Assembly: GCA_905479985.1 (NCBI GenBank)
Contig: CAJQOM010000006.1
Coordinates: forward strand, 1-64,000
Length of the DNA stretch: 64,000 bases
Direction: 5' to 3'
Origin: an uncultured Gammaproteobacteria bacterium
GTDB lineage: Bacteria; Pseudomonadota; Gammaproteobacteria; Nitrosococcales; Methylophagaceae
Shown: piece after piece, positions 1 to 11,610 of the stretch
Position numbering within the stretch: position 1 is the first letter of the stretch
Layout: every line of letters starts with the position of its first letter
Translations under genes and position numbers: made by a program
The notes under the pieces: model-generated
Database searches by the model: none
What the model saw: the letters and a program-made list of their open reading frames with translations, nothing else
What the model was told of the DNA's origin: nothing

Positions 1-1
1 A

Positions 2-172
<171 letters not shown>

Positions 173-183
173 CTGAAATGCGA

Positions 184-207
184 CCTCGTTACGCTATCGT
201 GGCGAGG
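184..207 (+). terminator. Hairpin after lpdA, candidate terminator
   Basis: The arms CCTCGTTACG and CGTGGCGAGG form a 10-bp stem with two G-U pairs around a CTAT loop. It lies just past the lpdA stop and before the methyltransferase gene. The downstream T-run is poor (CTTAAAA), so it may be a weak terminator or a processing/stability hairpin. Confidence 0.5.
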
Positions 208-262
208 CTTAAAACCATCTTCACAGGAATGTCAGTCGTTGGTTCAAATTAAGCGTGGGTCA

Positions 263-1054
263 ATGAAGCCAAATCATACTGCACTAAAACCACCGCTCAA
301 GTGGGCAGGGGGCAAACGGTGGCTGATGCCAATGTTAGCGCAGATATGGGCTAAGCACCAACATCGCCGCTTAGTAGAACCCTTTTGCGGAGGCCTATCT
401 GTTGCCCTAGGCTTACAACCTCAAACAGCGCTATTAAATGATGTCAATCCTGCGCTAATTAATTTCTACCAACAATGCCAGAAAGGCTTGAAGGTTGATA
501 TTGACTTAGAAAATGATGAAATCCTTTATTACCAACATCGCACGTTATTTAATGCGTTAAATCAGCAAGGTATTGAGATTAATAAAGCGGCACAATTATT
601 TTATTACCTCAATAGAACAGGCTATAACGGACTATGTCGTTTCAATCAGTCTGGTGGTTATAACGTACCTTTCGGCCGTTATAAAACGATCAATTACCAA
701 CAAGATTTTTTTCACTATCAACAGCAATTAAATCAATGGCAATTTACCCAGCAAGACTTTGCTGAACTCGCGATTGAAGATGATGATTTTATTTATGCTG
801 ATCCACCTTACGATGTGCCATTTCGGCAATATGCCCAAAAAGGATTTGATTGGGAAGATCAAGAGCGCTTGGCTGTCTGGCTAGCACAGCATAAAGGGCC
901 AGTTCTAGTTTCAAATCAAGCAACCCCAAGAATTAAAGAATTATATAAAGATTTAGGCTTTAAATTAAAATACATTGATGCACCAAGGCGTATAAGCTGC
1001 AAAGGGAATGGCCGGCAAGATGCGAAAGAAGTATTGGCATCACATGGACTTTGA
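263..1054 (+). CDS. dam: Dam-type DNA adenine-N6 methyltransferase
   Basis: D12-class N6-adenine methyltransferase, predicted to transfer a methyl group from SAM to adenine in a short DNA site (GATC in Dam). The N-terminal LKWAGGK motif binds SAM. The internal YLNRTGYNGLCRFN and NVPFGRYK blocks match E. coli Dam closely, and the catalytic DPPY motif is at residues 180-183. The 263 residues compare with 278 in E. coli. I chose the ATG at 263. A TTG at 239 in the same frame adds eight residues and sits behind an AGGA stretch, so the start is uncertain. No restriction gene is adjacent, which makes this an orphan methyltransferase between lpdA and argG. GATC specificity is inferred from similarity. 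Confidence 0.85.
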   Translation: MKPNHTALKPPLKWAGGKRWLMPMLAQIWAKHQHRRLVEPFCGGLSVALGLQPQTALLNDVNPALINFYQQCQKGLKVDIDLENDEILYYQHRTLFNALNQQGIEINKAAQLFYYLNRTGYNGLCRFNQSGGYNVPFGRYKTINYQQDFFHYQQQLNQWQFTQQDFAELAIEDDDFIYADPPYDVPFRQYAQKGFDWEDQERLAVWLAQHKGPVLVSNQATPRIKELYKDLGFKLKYIDAPRRISCKGNGRQDAKEVLASHGL

Positions 1055-1104
1055 TACAATAGCAGCCTATTTAAAAATCACGTTTTTACAGGAATACACA
1101 GCGC

Positions 1105-2325
1105 ATGTCTGAACAGCCATCTCAAATCAAAAAAGTCGTCCTTGCATACTCAGGCGGCCTTGATACGTCAGTTATCTTAAAGTGGCTTCAAGATGTGTAC
1201 GATTGTGAAGTCGTCACGTTTACAGCCGATATTGGTCAAGGTGAAGAGGTTGAGCCCGCGCGTGAAAAGGCCAAATCATTAGGCATTAAAGAAGTCTATG
1301 TTGAAGATTTACGCGAAGAGTTTGCGAGAGAGTATGTTTTCCCAATGTTCCGCGCCAATGCGATTTACGAAGGCGAGTATTTGTTAGGAACATCAATCGC
1401 TAGGCCGTTGATTGCAAAGCGTTTAATTGAGATCGCTAAAGAAACGGGTGCTGAAGCAGTTTCACATGGTGCCACCGGTAAAGGCAACGACCAAGTGCGT
1501 TTTGAGCTAGGTGCGTATGCTCTAAACCCAGATATTAAAGTGATCGCACCTTGGCGTGAATGGGGTTTGAATTCTCGTCAAAAGCTACTCGATTATGCTG
1601 AAAAACACAGTATTCCAGTTGAAATGAAGCGGGGGACTAAATCACCTTATTCTATGGATGCTAACTTACTCCATATTTCCTATGAAGGGGATATTTTAGA
1701 AGACCCATGGAATGAACCTGAAGACGGTATGTGGCGTTGGAGTGTTTCTCCTGAAGAAGCACCTGATACAGCAACCTATATGGAGCTGACTTATCACCAA
1801 GGTGATATTGTCGCGATTGATGGTGAAGCAATGTCGCCAGCAACCGTGATGACATATCTTAATAAAGTGGGCGGAGAAAACGGGATTGGCCGCCTAGATA
1901 TCGTTGAAAACCGCTATGTCGGGATGAAATCTAGAGGCTGTTACGAAACACCAGCTGGCACAATTATGTTGCCTGGACATCGCGCGATTGAGTCACTGAC
2001 ATTAGATCGCGAAGTGGCCCACTTGAAAGACGAATTAATGCCCAAATATGCCAGCCTTGTTTATAACGGCTACTGGTGGTCTCCCGAGCGTGAAATGCTA
2101 CAAAAAATGATTGATGCATCACAGAAAACAGTGAACGGTTTAGTTAGAATGAAGCTATACAAAGGGAATGTAACTGTCGTAGGTCGTTCATCAGAAGAAA
2201 ATAGCTTGTTTGACGAGTCCATTGCTACATTCGAAGAAGATGATGGCGCATATAATCAACAAGATGCAGAAGGCTTCATTAAGTTAAATGCATTGAGATT
2301 GAGGATAGCTGCCAAAAACCGCTAG
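1105..2325 (+). CDS. argG: Argininosuccinate synthase
   Basis: Joins citrulline and aspartate with ATP to make argininosuccinate, the penultimate step of arginine synthesis, in the cytoplasm. The N-terminal [10 protein letters not shown] PPi-loop binds [18 protein letters not shown] and the C-terminal family blocks are intact. The 406-residue length is normal for the type 1 enzyme. An AGGA element about 12 bases before the ATG supports the start. It is the second gene of a plus-strand run after dam, with 50 bases between them, so separate transcription is possible. Confidence 0.97.
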   Translation: MSEQPSQIKKVVLAYSGGLDTSVILKWLQDVYDCEVVTFTADIGQGEEVEPAREKAKSLGIKEVYVEDLREEFAREYVFPMFRANAIYEGEYLLGTSIARPLIAKRLIEIAKETGAEAVSHGATGKGNDQVRFELGAYALNPDIKVIAPWREWGLNSRQKLLDYAEKHSIPVEMKRGTKSPYSMDANLLHISYEGDILEDPWNEPEDGMWRWSVSPEEAPDTATYMELTYHQGDIVAIDGEAMSPATVMTYLNKVGGENGIGRLDIVENRYVGMKSRGCYETPAGTIMLPGHRAIESLTLDREVAHLKDELMPKYASLVYNGYWWSPEREMLQKMIDASQKTVNGLVRMKLYKGNVTVVGRSSEENSLFDESIATFEEDDGAYNQQDAEGFIKLNALRLRIAAKNR

Positions 2326-2364
2326 CCTGGCCAGTTAATGTTTCCATATTTCAACTGAGAGAAT

Positions 2365-3402
2365 ATGGTGCAACAAGAAGAGAATCAAAAGTCAGCGGAG
2401 TACATGCGTTTAGCGGTGCCTTTAATGACGAAGTATGGCATAGCGATGACGCCACAGAACTATGCCGTTTGGTATGAATATGTCTCTGGCGCCAATATGC
2501 AATTGAGCGAAACGATTGATATCGATTTAGCGGAACTAGGTACCTTCACGAATCAACGTACGACAGAGCTTTATAATCGATTTTTAGGTCCTGAAAAAGA
2601 AGAACTTAATTTGCTCGATCAGCGTGCTGATTTACGCCTTTTATTACAAGAAATTCAAAAGTTTGCTAAAAAAGGGTCAAGTGCCGCTTCAGAATCGACA
2701 GAACAGTTAGCTGAAGCCTTAGCAAAATTGCATCCAGAAATGTCACGTGATCAGATTCATGATGTTATCCAAGATGTTATGGCGGAAACGAAACAAGTAA
2801 TGTCATCTAGCCAACAGTTAACGGATCGTTTAAATGCGGCGATGGCAGATATTGAAGAAATTAAAGCAGATATTAACGATACTAAAAAAGAAGCAAAGAC
2901 AGATCGTTTGACGGGGCTGGCAAATCGCAAAGCCTTTGATGAAAACATTCAGCTTACGGTTGCTGAAGCGGAACAATCAACAGAAAACTTATGCATTATT
3001 TTCTGTGATTTAGATTTATTTAGAGAATTAAATGCCAAGCATGGTCATTTGCTGGGAGATCAAGTATTAAAAATAGTGGCAAATATCATTAAAGCAACCG
3101 TTAAAGGGCGTGATTTTGTTGCGCGCTACGGTGGCGAAGAGTTCACCATTACGTTGAAGAATACGTCGATTGAAGATGCCAAAGTCATTGCTGGCGTCAT
3201 TGGTAAAGAAATAGCCGCAAAACGAATTCAACGTAAAGATAGCAAAGAGCCTTTAGGTCAGATCACAATGTCATTTGGTGTAGCAAGCTATTGTAAGTCA
3301 GAAGGGGTAGATAGTTTCCTTCAACGTGCAGATCGGGCCGTGTACCAGTCTAAACGTAATGGCCGAAATATGACTTCAGAAGCAAACCCACCGATTATTT
3401 AG
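2365..3402 (+). CDS. Cytoplasmic diguanylate cyclase (GGDEF)
   Basis: Predicted to make cyclic di-GMP from two GTP. There is no signal peptide or membrane segment. The N-terminal half (about residues 10-130) is a helical region with YGIAMTPQNYAVWYEY, a pattern seen at the N-terminus of several cytoplasmic cyclases. A coiled coil (about 150-175) and the GGDEF domain (about 180-340) follow. The active-site signature is GGEEF at 256-260, a permitted variant. The inhibitory I-site that normally reads RxxD is KGRD here, so product inhibition may be weak. It lies 39 bases after argG and runs convergent with the nitroreductase gene. Confidence 0.9.
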   Translation: MVQQEENQKSAEYMRLAVPLMTKYGIAMTPQNYAVWYEYVSGANMQLSETIDIDLAELGTFTNQRTTELYNRFLGPEKEELNLLDQRADLRLLLQEIQKFAKKGSSAASESTEQLAEALAKLHPEMSRDQIHDVIQDVMAETKQVMSSSQQLTDRLNAAMADIEEIKADINDTKKEAKTDRLTGLANRKAFDENIQLTVAEAEQSTENLCIIFCDLDLFRELNAKHGHLLGDQVLKIVANIIKATVKGRDFVARYGGEEFTITLKNTSIEDAKVIAGVIGKEIAAKRIQRKDSKEPLGQITMSFGVASYCKSEGVDSFLQRADRAVYQSKRNGRNMTSEANPPII

Positions 3403-3408
3403 TCTGGC

Positions 3409-4011
3409 TTAAAACCCATCTACCATTAAGACCTCATCCAGTGGCAGCTGACCTGAACGGGGGCGTGCATCATCTTTTTTCTTGCCGACAGTAATCATCA
3501 TCGTGATGATATGGTCATGCGGTAAGTCGATAATTTTAGCGACTTTATCAAAATCAAACCCATCCATTGGACAACTGTCGTAGCCCATTTCCTTTGCCAT
3601 TAACATAATGCTCATCGCAGCAATACTGGCAGAACGTAAACACTCATCACGCTGGGCTTGATGGTGGTTGGTATAGTAATCAGCAATTGCGGGTAATAGG
3701 AAGTCTTGAACATCTTGCGGTGCATCGCGCCAGTAGCGTTCAGGTTGTTTTTCCCAAGCATTTAAATCAGCACAGAGTATTAATAACAATGAGGCATCAG
3801 TGACTTGTGCTTGCTCCCAACTGGCTGTTTTAATTTGCTGTCGTCTGGTCGTGTCGACCACTCGCACAAAGCGCCAATGTTGAACATTAAAAGCAGTCGG
3901 GGATAAGATGACATGAGACATTAACTCCTGTATTTCGGCTTCCGTCATTTCATGGTCAGGATCAAAATGTTTGACTGACCGACGACTGACGATCGCTTCT
4001 TTAATGTTCAT
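3409..4011 (-). CDS. Nitroreductase-family flavoprotein
   Basis: FMN-dependent NAD(P)H oxidoreductase of the nitroreductase fold, 200 residues, cytoplasmic. The N-terminal SRRSVKHFDP matches the FMN-phosphate-binding RRS(V/I)R motif. SPTAFNVQHWRFV matches the SP(S/T)xxNxQPW block, and the C-terminal GYDSCPMDGFD matches the family's G-x2-S-x-PM-G region. The physiological substrate is unknown (quinones, nitroaromatics or flavins are typical). It ends 7 bases from the convergent cyclase gene. It may be the last gene of the purB operon, 20 bases beyond the secretin-like gene. Confidence 0.85.
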   Translation of the reverse strand: MNIKEAIVSRRSVKHFDPDHEMTEAEIQELMSHVILSPTAFNVQHWRFVRVVDTTRRQQIKTASWEQAQVTDASLLLILCADLNAWEKQPERYWRDAPQDVQDFLLPAIADYYTNHHQAQRDECLRSASIAAMSIMLMAKEMGYDSCPMDGFDFDKVAKIIDLPHDHIITMMITVGKKKDDARPRSGQLPLDEVLMVDGF

Positions 4012-4031
4012 AAACTCTCTTTGGATAAGGG

Positions 4032-4826
4032 CTAAAGTTGATCTACTTTAATGTAGATATGTTGTTGCTTTTTGACATGGCTATTATATTGCGTAGCGCC
4101 ATATTTTCGAATGTCTTTCTTATTATCAATTTGGCCTAATTCGAGCCAAGTGCCGGCGGGACCAGATAAACTGGTGACAATTTGACTACTGTTAAGAATG
4201 CCACTTTGGTTAGAAAACTCGCTAAAACGAGGATGAATATCGAGTGTGACATGATGATTGGGTAAAATACGGGCAACTGCTCTAAAACCACTGTTGATAT
4301 TCAGATATTGCGTGTCGGTTTGCACGGCCAAATCGCCATCATTACGCAGTACGAGGTATTGTTCAGACTGAGGGATATCTTGGCCCATATCAATAAAAAT
4401 AGGCTTATTGGCTAAGCCTTGCGCTTGGTAATATTGTTCATCATTTTTGCTATCTTGCGTCGACCAACGTTGAATCGAAACTGAGCCGGATAAATCACGG
4501 TCACGTACATCGACGTTGGCAGAAATCTGTTGCTGCTCAGTATCATGCAATACATCATAGGTTTTTAACACGGTAACGCGTAGCCGTTGTGGCGGGGTAT
4601 CGAGTTTTTTGATTAAGGTTTTTATTTGTCTTAAAGCGGCTGCATCAGCTTTCACAATAATAAAATCATTAAACGCCCGTGCCGTGGCTTTCTCAGGCAA
4701 AAATGCTTGGATCTCAGGTAACACTTCAACAGCCAAGCGATGATTAAGTTGAATCGTTTCAATTCGGACATCAGCATAGACAGCACTACTAAAAAGTGCG
4801 AAGAGAGCAAACAAGATATTTTTCAT
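4032..4826 (-). CDS. Periplasmic secretin-N-like protein
   Basis: 264 residues, beginning MKNILFALFALFSSAVYA, a clear signal peptide, so exported. A longer frame from 4871 would bury the signal, and the ATG at 4826 forms an ATGA overlap with the upstream stop. Residues about 20-90 (ETIQLNHRLAVEVLPEIQ, then IKKLDTPPQRLRVTV) resemble the small N-terminal subdomain of type II/IV secretins. The rest has short beta-rich segments recalling the secretin homology region (SLSGPAGTWLELG) but is far too short for a channel. It is therefore not a functional secretin gate. Its partner and role are unknown. Its position behind purB and the DUF7931-like gene suggests co-transcription. Confidence 0.6.
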   Translation of the reverse strand: MKNILFALFALFSSAVYADVRIETIQLNHRLAVEVLPEIQAFLPEKATARAFNDFIIVKADAAALRQIKTLIKKLDTPPQRLRVTVLKTYDVLHDTEQQQISANVDVRDRDLSGSVSIQRWSTQDSKNDEQYYQAQGLANKPIFIDMGQDIPQSEQYLVLRNDGDLAVQTDTQYLNINSGFRAVARILPNHHVTLDIHPRFSEFSNQSGILNSSQIVTSLSGPAGTWLELGQIDNKKDIRKYGATQYNSHVKKQQHIYIKVDQL

Positions 4827-5307
4827 AACGTTAACCGCCTTGTCATCAAATCGGGATTGCCATGATCCCAAACTGTATTAAATAACTGTTGTAATTGCCT
4901 ATTTTTAGAGACATCATCAAAACTGGCATGCCCGAGATAGCGACCTGCAGTCTGACCATACAAATAGGCATCATCATCGATTAATAAAAAGGTCTGTTTT
5001 ATGGCTTTATATTGTTCACTCACCGTTCTGATTTCGATTGAACTAGTCAGCTTTTGTGCTAATGCGATCACGCGATGACCTTGCGAGATAGCCTGTTGAC
5101 TATCATGCACAAGAAAGCGGGCTTGGGCATGGGGTGTACGCCGTGAAAATGCACTGAGGCTAGTGACTACTTCGGCATGATCGAGGAGGACATTATCCAA
5201 CGTCATCCCTAAAAAACAGATACTTCTTTTTGCCTGCTGAATAAGTGATATCGCCAATTCAGCAGCACGCTCCCGACCATCAAAATGAATGGTGGTGTCA
5301 GCGGACA

Positions 5308-5308
<1 letters not shown>
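4823..5308 (-). CDS. DUF7931-like / PLD-like small protein
   Basis: 161-residue cytoplasmic protein. It matches the small domain that often follows a GNAT acetyltransferase beside purB in gammaproteobacteria, now classed around DUF7931 and reminiscent of half a phospholipase-D fold. Visible blocks are AKRSICFLGMTLDNVLLD, ARFLVHD, FLLIDDDAYLYG and the C-terminal TVWDHG. No HKD catalytic motif is present, so nuclease or lipase activity is not supported. Its ATG overlaps the purB stop by one base and its stop overlaps the next start (ATGA), so translation is probably coupled. Confidence 0.55.
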
Positions 5309-6693
<1,385 letters not shown>

Positions 6694-6813
6694 TCAGCTA
6701 AAAACAAGCGACAAATTATATCAGATCCGCGTTTTTGCCACGTTGGATTAAGTGAGATTATGATATTTAAGGTAAAATAGTCTTTTGCTACCCCAATATT
6801 CGGAGACAATTGC

Positions 6814-9348
6814 GTGCTGAAAGCCTATCAAGACCACGTTGAACAACGCGCCCAGGAAGGGTTACCACCGTTACCACTAGATGCAGAACAAGTAACCGCC
6901 TTAATTGCACTGCTCAAACAAGCGAAAAATAAAGACAGTGAACAATGTCTTGAGTTATTGATTCATCGCGTGCCACCTGGTGTTGATCAAGCAGCTTACG
7001 TTAAAGCGGGCTTTTTAACGGATGTCGCTAAAGGTAATGTGAGCTGTGATTTAATTGATGCCGTCAAAGCAACACAATTACTCGGCACAATGATGGGGGG
7101 TTACAACATTGATGCCTTAATTGCATTATTGGACATGCCCGAAACAGCCGATGCTGCCGAAAAAGCGTTGTCTAAGACCTTGCTTATCTATGATGCCTAT
7201 CATGATGTGATTGAAAAAGCCCAAACCAATGATCATGCGAAAAGAGTCGTAGAAGCTTGGGCCAATGCTGATTGGTTTGAAGCACGTCAGCCATTGGCAG
7301 ACAGCATCACCGTCACTGTATTCAAAGTCCCCGGCGAAACCAATACCGATGATTTGTCACCCGCAACAGACGCTTGGAGCCGACCTGATATTCCGCTTCA
7401 CGCCAAAGCGATGCTGGTCAGTAAAATGCCGGATGGTCTTGAGCTCATTGAAACGCTAAAACAAAAAGGACATCCACTCGCCTATGTTGGCGATGTTGTA
7501 GGAACGGGTTCATCTCGTAAATCTGCGATTAACTCAGTGCTTTGGCATATGGGGGATGATATTCCTTATGTCCCGAATAAACGCCAAGGTGGTGTGATTC
7601 TCGGCGGTAACATTGCGCCGATCTTTTTCAACACCGCAGAAGATTCAGGTGCCTTACCAATAGAGTGCGATGTTCAATTGCTTGAAATGGGCGATGTCAT
7701 CACGATTCATCCATTTGAAGGCAAAATCACCAATGAAGCGGGTGAGGTGTTATCAACATTTAAACTCCGCCCAACCACGATCGCCGATGAAGTCAGAGCC
7801 GGGGGGCGCATCCCGTTGATTATTGGTCGCGGCTTAACGGATCGCGCGCGTGAAACATTGAATTTACCCGCATCAGAGGTTTTCGTTCGGCCTGTGGCGC
7901 CAGATGATACTGGAAAAGGTTTCACGCTCGCACAGAAAATGGTCGGTAAAGCGTGTGGTGTTGAGGGTGTTCGCCCTGGCACATATTGTGAGCCTAAGGT
8001 CACAACTGTCGGTTCACAAGACACCACGGGGGCGATGACACGAGATGAGTTGAAAGAATTAGCGTGTCTAGGATTCTCAGCTGATTTAGTGATGCAATCT
8101 TTCTGTCACACAGCCGCTTATCCAAAGCCCGTTGATATCAAGTTACAGCATGAGCTACCTGACTTTATCAGTACCCGTGGCGGCGTATCTTTACGACCGG
8201 GTGATGGCGTGATTCATTCATGGTTAAACCGGATGATTCTGCCTGATACAGTCGGTACTGGTGGTGATTCACATACCCGCTTTCCAATGGGGATTAGTTT
8301 CCCAGCGGGTTCGGGTTTAGTTGCTTTCGCTTCGGCGTTAGGTGTGATGCCAATCGATATGCCAGAGTCTGTATTAGTGCGATTTAAAGGCGAGATGCAG
8401 CCTGGGATTACCTTACGTGATCTGGTTAATGCCATTCCTTATGCCGCAATTCAGAAAGGCTTATTGACGGTTGAGAAGAAGGGCAAGAAAAATATTTTCA
8501 ATGGCCGGGTATTAGAAATAGAAGGCTTACCAGATTTGAAAGTCGAACAAGCGTTTGAATTATCAGATGCCTCAGCAGAACGTTCTGCTAATGGTTGCAC
8601 AGTCCATTTGAATAAAGAACCCGTCATTGAATTCTTAAATTCAAATGTCGCTTTATTAGAATGGATGATTGCCGAAGGCTATGAAGATGCACGCAGTCTT
8701 CAACGTCGTATCGATGGTATGAAAGCGTGGTTAGAGAACCCAGAATTAATGGAACGTGATGCTGATGCAGAATATGCTGAAGTGATCGAAATTGATTTAG
8801 CAACGATTACAGAACCGCTATTGGCTTGCCCGAATGATCCAGATGACATCAAACCGCTATCAGAAGTCGCTGGCGCAGAGATCGATGAAGTCTTTATCGG
8901 TTCATGCATGACCAATATTGGTCATTACCGTGCTGCCGGTAAAGTGTTAGAAGGCTTGGGTAATTTACCGACAAAATTATGGATCGCACCGCCAACGCGA
9001 ATGGATCAACGCCAGTTGACGGAAGAGGGAATATACAGCACCTTTGGCCGTGTTGGTGCACGGACTGAAACACCGGGTTGTTCTTTATGCATGGGTAATC
9101 AGGCGCGGGTAGCAGATGGCGCGACCGTGGTGTCGACTTCAACACGTAACTTCCCAAACCGCTTGGGTAATGGGGCAGATGTCTACCTTTCTTCGGCAGA
9201 GTTAGCGGCTGTCGTAGCAAGTATCGGTCGTCTACCGACACCGGCTGAATATCTAGAAAAGGTCGCGGGTATTGAACCAATGTCTGAAGAGATTTACCGT
9301 TATCTTAATTTCCATGAAATTGCGGAATATAGCGCTGTTTCAGAGTAA
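6814..9348 (+). CDS. acnB: Aconitate hydratase B
   Basis: Bifunctional aconitase and 2-methylisocitrate dehydratase of the citric acid cycle, [4Fe-4S] enzyme, 844 residues (E. coli AcnB 865). Order: N-terminal HEAT-like domain (1-160), swivel domain with [19 protein letters not shown], then the catalytic domains. Cluster ligands are visible in SFCHTAAY and in [27 protein letters not shown] is also conserved. The start is GTG behind a CGGAGA ribosome site; no better ATG lies nearby. It is monocistronic, ending in a strong hairpin terminator. Confidence 0.97.
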   Translation: MLKAYQDHVEQRAQEGLPPLPLDAEQVTALIALLKQAKNKDSEQCLELLIHRVPPGVDQAAYVKAGFLTDVAKGNVSCDLIDAVKATQLLGTMMGGYNIDALIALLDMPETADAAEKALSKTLLIYDAYHDVIEKAQTNDHAKRVVEAWANADWFEARQPLADSITVTVFKVPGETNTDDLSPATDAWSRPDIPLHAKAMLVSKMPDGLELIETLKQKGHPLAYVGDVVGTGSSRKSAINSVLWHMGDDIPYVPNKRQGGVILGGNIAPIFFNTAEDSGALPIECDVQLLEMGDVITIHPFEGKITNEAGEVLSTFKLRPTTIADEVRAGGRIPLIIGRGLTDRARETLNLPASEVFVRPVAPDDTGKGFTLAQKMVGKACGVEGVRPGTYCEPKVTTVGSQDTTGAMTRDELKELACLGFSADLVMQSFCHTAAYPKPVDIKLQHELPDFISTRGGVSLRPGDGVIHSWLNRMILPDTVGTGGDSHTRFPMGISFPAGSGLVAFASALGVMPIDMPESVLVRFKGEMQPGITLRDLVNAIPYAAIQKGLLTVEKKGKKNIFNGRVLEIEGLPDLKVEQAFELSDASAERSANGCTVHLNKEPVIEFLNSNVALLEWMIAEGYEDARSLQRRIDGMKAWLENPELMERDADAEYAEVIEIDLATITEPLLACPNDPDDIKPLSEVAGAEIDEVFIGSCMTNIGHYRAAGKVLEGLGNLPTKLWIAPPTRMDQRQLTEEGIYSTFGRVGARTETPGCSLCMGNQARVADGATVVSTSTRNFPNRLGNGADVYLSSAELAAVVASIGRLPTPAEYLEKVAGIEPMSEEIYRYLNFHEIAEYSAVSE

Positions 9349-9371
9349 AAGACGTAGGTCGGAAAGTAATT

Positions 9372-9412
9372 AAAAAAAGGCCGCTTCTGTTATACAAAAG
9401 CGGCCTTTTTTT
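9372..9412. terminator. Bidirectional rho-independent terminator (acnB / hflD)
   Basis: AAGGCCGCTT and AAGCGGCCTT form a 10-bp stem, with an A-run on the left and a T-run on the right. It can stop acnB from the left and the hflD operon from the right. Confidence 0.92.
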
Positions 9413-9434
9413 ATTGAGTTAGATGAGTGATAAC

Positions 9435-10070
9435 TCAAAGTGATGATTGAAGATCATCTGTAATGGCGGATATTTTCTTTGACTGATAAAGGAACTGCCA
9501 GTAGCGTCCGCCTTTTTGCTGCCAAATAATCGCAGAACGAATGCCGGCTAATAATAAAGCACGAATCAAATTAGCGTTGCTACTAATTTCCAAATAACGT
9601 TCCTCACCATACACTTGGATAAAAGGGGTGAGGTTACTGATAGTACGTTTATAAATATCGGCTAAACGGGCGATGACTTGCGGGTGTGCAATATCATCAA
9701 AGTAGTCGATATGTTGAGGCAGTTGATCAATTTCAAGTGTGAGCGAGTTCATTACTGGCCCAGCCTTGGCTAATTTACGCTCTAATCTCAATAAATTAAC
9801 GGCAGTTTGAATTTGAGTAATTTGATGTTTGGTTTTGCGTTCGTTGAGCTGAATACTGAGTTGTTCAAAACCCAGTGTTAAGTTTTCCAGACCACCGTAA
9901 ACGGCTTCAGTAGAATCCGATTCAGTCACTAATATACTATTCAATAACGGCAAAACAGCAGTTGAATCGACACTGCCTGTATTAGCAATATTATGGACTA
10001 AATGGACTGTTTGCATCACCGCGGCAAGGGCAATTGTCCGTTCTCGTTCTTGCTGCTTATAATGAATCAT
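9435..10070 (-). CDS. hflD: HflD, lysogenization-regulator homologue
   Basis: 211-residue, mainly helical protein matching the HflD family. In E. coli HflD binds phage lambda CII, and the gene lies directly after mnmA. Its native cellular role is unclear. Visible family features are the N-terminal [19 protein letters not shown] and the central [14 protein letters not shown]. The start overlaps the mnmA stop by four bases, so it is translationally coupled and is the last gene of the rluE-nudJ-mnmA-hflD operon. The shared terminator lies 20 bases beyond the stop. Confidence 0.9.
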   Translation of the reverse strand: MIHYKQQERERTIALAAVMQTVHLVHNIANTGSVDSTAVLPLLNSILVTESDSTEAVYGGLENLTLGFEQLSIQLNERKTKHQITQIQTAVNLLRLERKLAKAGPVMNSLTLEIDQLPQHIDYFDDIAHPQVIARLADIYKRTISNLTPFIQVYGEERYLEISSNANLIRALLLAGIRSAIIWQQKGGRYWQFLYQSKKISAITDDLQSSL

Positions 10071-11170
10071 GGATGTATGCCCGGCGCGTCAGTTCGGACA
10101 ATAATACCACCGCCAAGACAATTATCATTTTGATAAAACACCACAGACTGGCCTGGCGTCACAGCACGTTGCTCGTCTTCGAAAGTGACATGGAGTTCGC
10201 CCTGCTCGTCTTGTGTAATGACACAAGCTTGATCACTCTGGCGGTAACGTGTTTTAGCGGTTGCATGGCATGGGAAAGCCGGTGGCTCGCCAGCAACCCA
10301 AGACAATTGTTCTGCAACAAGCGATTGGCTATGTAACCAAGGGTGGTCACCTTGAACAACATAAAGTACTTTGTTTTCCATATCTTTACCCGCAACAAAC
10401 CAGGGTTCGCCCGTACTGTCTTTACGACCACCGATGCCTAAGCCTTGTCGTTGCCCTAGTGTGTAATACATTAAGCCATTATGTTGACCGATAGTTTCAC
10501 CCTCAGGTGTGCGCATTTCGCCGGGTTGAGCAGGAATGTAGCGGCTTAAAAACTCACGAAAATGGCGTTCGCCAATAAAACAAATGCCAGTACTGTCTTT
10601 TTTATCATGGGTGATAAACCCCGCTTGTTCAGCAATGCGGCGTACTTCAGGTTTAGGCAGTTCACCTAAAGGAAACAAAGTCCGTGATAGCTGCGATTGG
10701 CCAAGGGTATATAAGAAGTAACTTTGATCTTTATTGTGATCTAAGCCTTTTAATAAGCGATAAGTGTCGCCTTGCTTCTCGACCCGAGCGTAATGGCCGG
10801 TTGCAATAAGGTAACCACCCAATTTCATAGCATGATCGAGAAAGGCTTTAAATTTGATTTCACGATTACATAAAATATCTGGGTTAGGTGTGCGACCCGC
10901 ACGGTATTCATCTAAAAAATGCTTGAAAACATGGTCCCAGTATTCCATGGCAAAATTAGCTTCATTAAAGGGGATACCGACCGTATTTGCAACGGACTGA
11001 GCATCTTTGCGATCATCTTCAATCGTACATTCGCTTTCATCGGCGAAGTCGACCCAGTTTTTCATGAATAAGCCTTCAACATCATGATCTTGTTGATGAA
11101 GCAATAAAGCGGCAACCGAAGAATCAACACCACCGGATAGGCCTACAATGACTTTGTTATTTTCAGACAT
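10067..11170 (-). CDS. mnmA: tRNA-specific 2-thiouridylase
   Basis: Thiolates U34 of tRNA-Lys, -Glu and -Gln in the cytoplasm, using sulphur relayed by the Tus proteins. The N-terminal GLSGGVDSS is the PP-loop ATP site. The two catalytic cysteines lie in ILCNREIKF and [11 protein letters not shown]. The frame is open to 11230, but the ATG at 11170 gives 367 residues (E. coli 368) and starts two bases after the nudJ stop, so it was chosen. A TusA-like protein is encoded far away at 51.3-51.5 kb. Confidence 0.96.
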   Translation of the reverse strand: MSENNKVIVGLSGGVDSSVAALLLHQQDHDVEGLFMKNWVDFADESECTIEDDRKDAQSVANTVGIPFNEANFAMEYWDHVFKHFLDEYRAGRTPNPDILCNREIKFKAFLDHAMKLGGYLIATGHYARVEKQGDTYRLLKGLDHNKDQSYFLYTLGQSQLSRTLFPLGELPKPEVRRIAEQAGFITHDKKDSTGICFIGERHFREFLSRYIPAQPGEMRTPEGETIGQHNGLMYYTLGQRQGLGIGGRKDSTGEPWFVAGKDMENKVLYVVQGDHPWLHSQSLVAEQLSWVAGEPPAFPCHATAKTRYRQSDQACVITQDEQGELHVTFEDEQRAVTPGQSVVFYQNDNCLGGGIIVRTDAPGIHP

Positions 11171-11172
11171 AT

Positions 11173-11610
11173 TTAATTGTGTAATAAAGAAAGAGGATAA
11201 CGTTGACCAGCCAGATAATCCGTTAAACAATCAGCGACTAATGGGCTGCGGATATCAGCGTGTCTGGCCTTGAATTCGGCTTGGCTTAGCCACAATGCCT
11301 GATGAATATCAGGATCTAAAGCTTGGTGTTCGTCGTGCTGAATTAAGTCACCCGAAAAGCAATAGCGAATATAAGTGTCACCTTGTGGCACTTGCCAGCG
11401 GTATATGCCGACAATTTCACGAGGCTCAAATTGCCAGGCTGTTTCTTCTTGGGTTTCTCTGATCACTGCGTCAATCAGGCTTTCGTTGTTTTCGAGGTGA
11501 CCGGCGGGCTGGTTGAGGGTCATTTTGGCGTTGATCATTTCTTCGACGAACAGAAAGCGCTGGTTTTGCTCTATTACGGCGGCGACGGTGGTTCTGGGTG
11601 TCCAAATCAT
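11173..11610 (-). CDS. nudJ: Nudix hydrolase, NudJ-like
   Basis: 145 residues, a phosphatase acting on nucleoside or thiamine-precursor pyrophosphates in E. coli Nud[19 protein letters not shown] and [11 protein letters not shown] match NudJ, and the gene sits beside mnmA as in E. coli. The Nudix box runs from GHLENNE to RETQEETAW: the metal-binding REx2EE core is kept, but the usual final Gly is Ala. The first 140 bases overlap the 3' end of rluE in another frame. The N-terminus aligns with NudJ from residue 1, so the start is sound and the odd partner is the rluE tail. Confidence 0.88.
   Translation of the reverse strand: MIWTPRTTVAAVIEQNQRFLFVEEMINAKMTLNQPAGHLENNESLIDAVIRETQEETAWQFEPREIVGIYRWQVPQGDTYIRYCFSGDLIQHDEHQALDPDIHQALWLSQAEFKARHADIRSPLVADCLTDYLAGQRYPLSLLHN

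Noticed and set aside
4032-4826. Full type II or IV secretin
   Set aside because: At 264 residues it lacks the channel-forming part and has no secretion neighbours.
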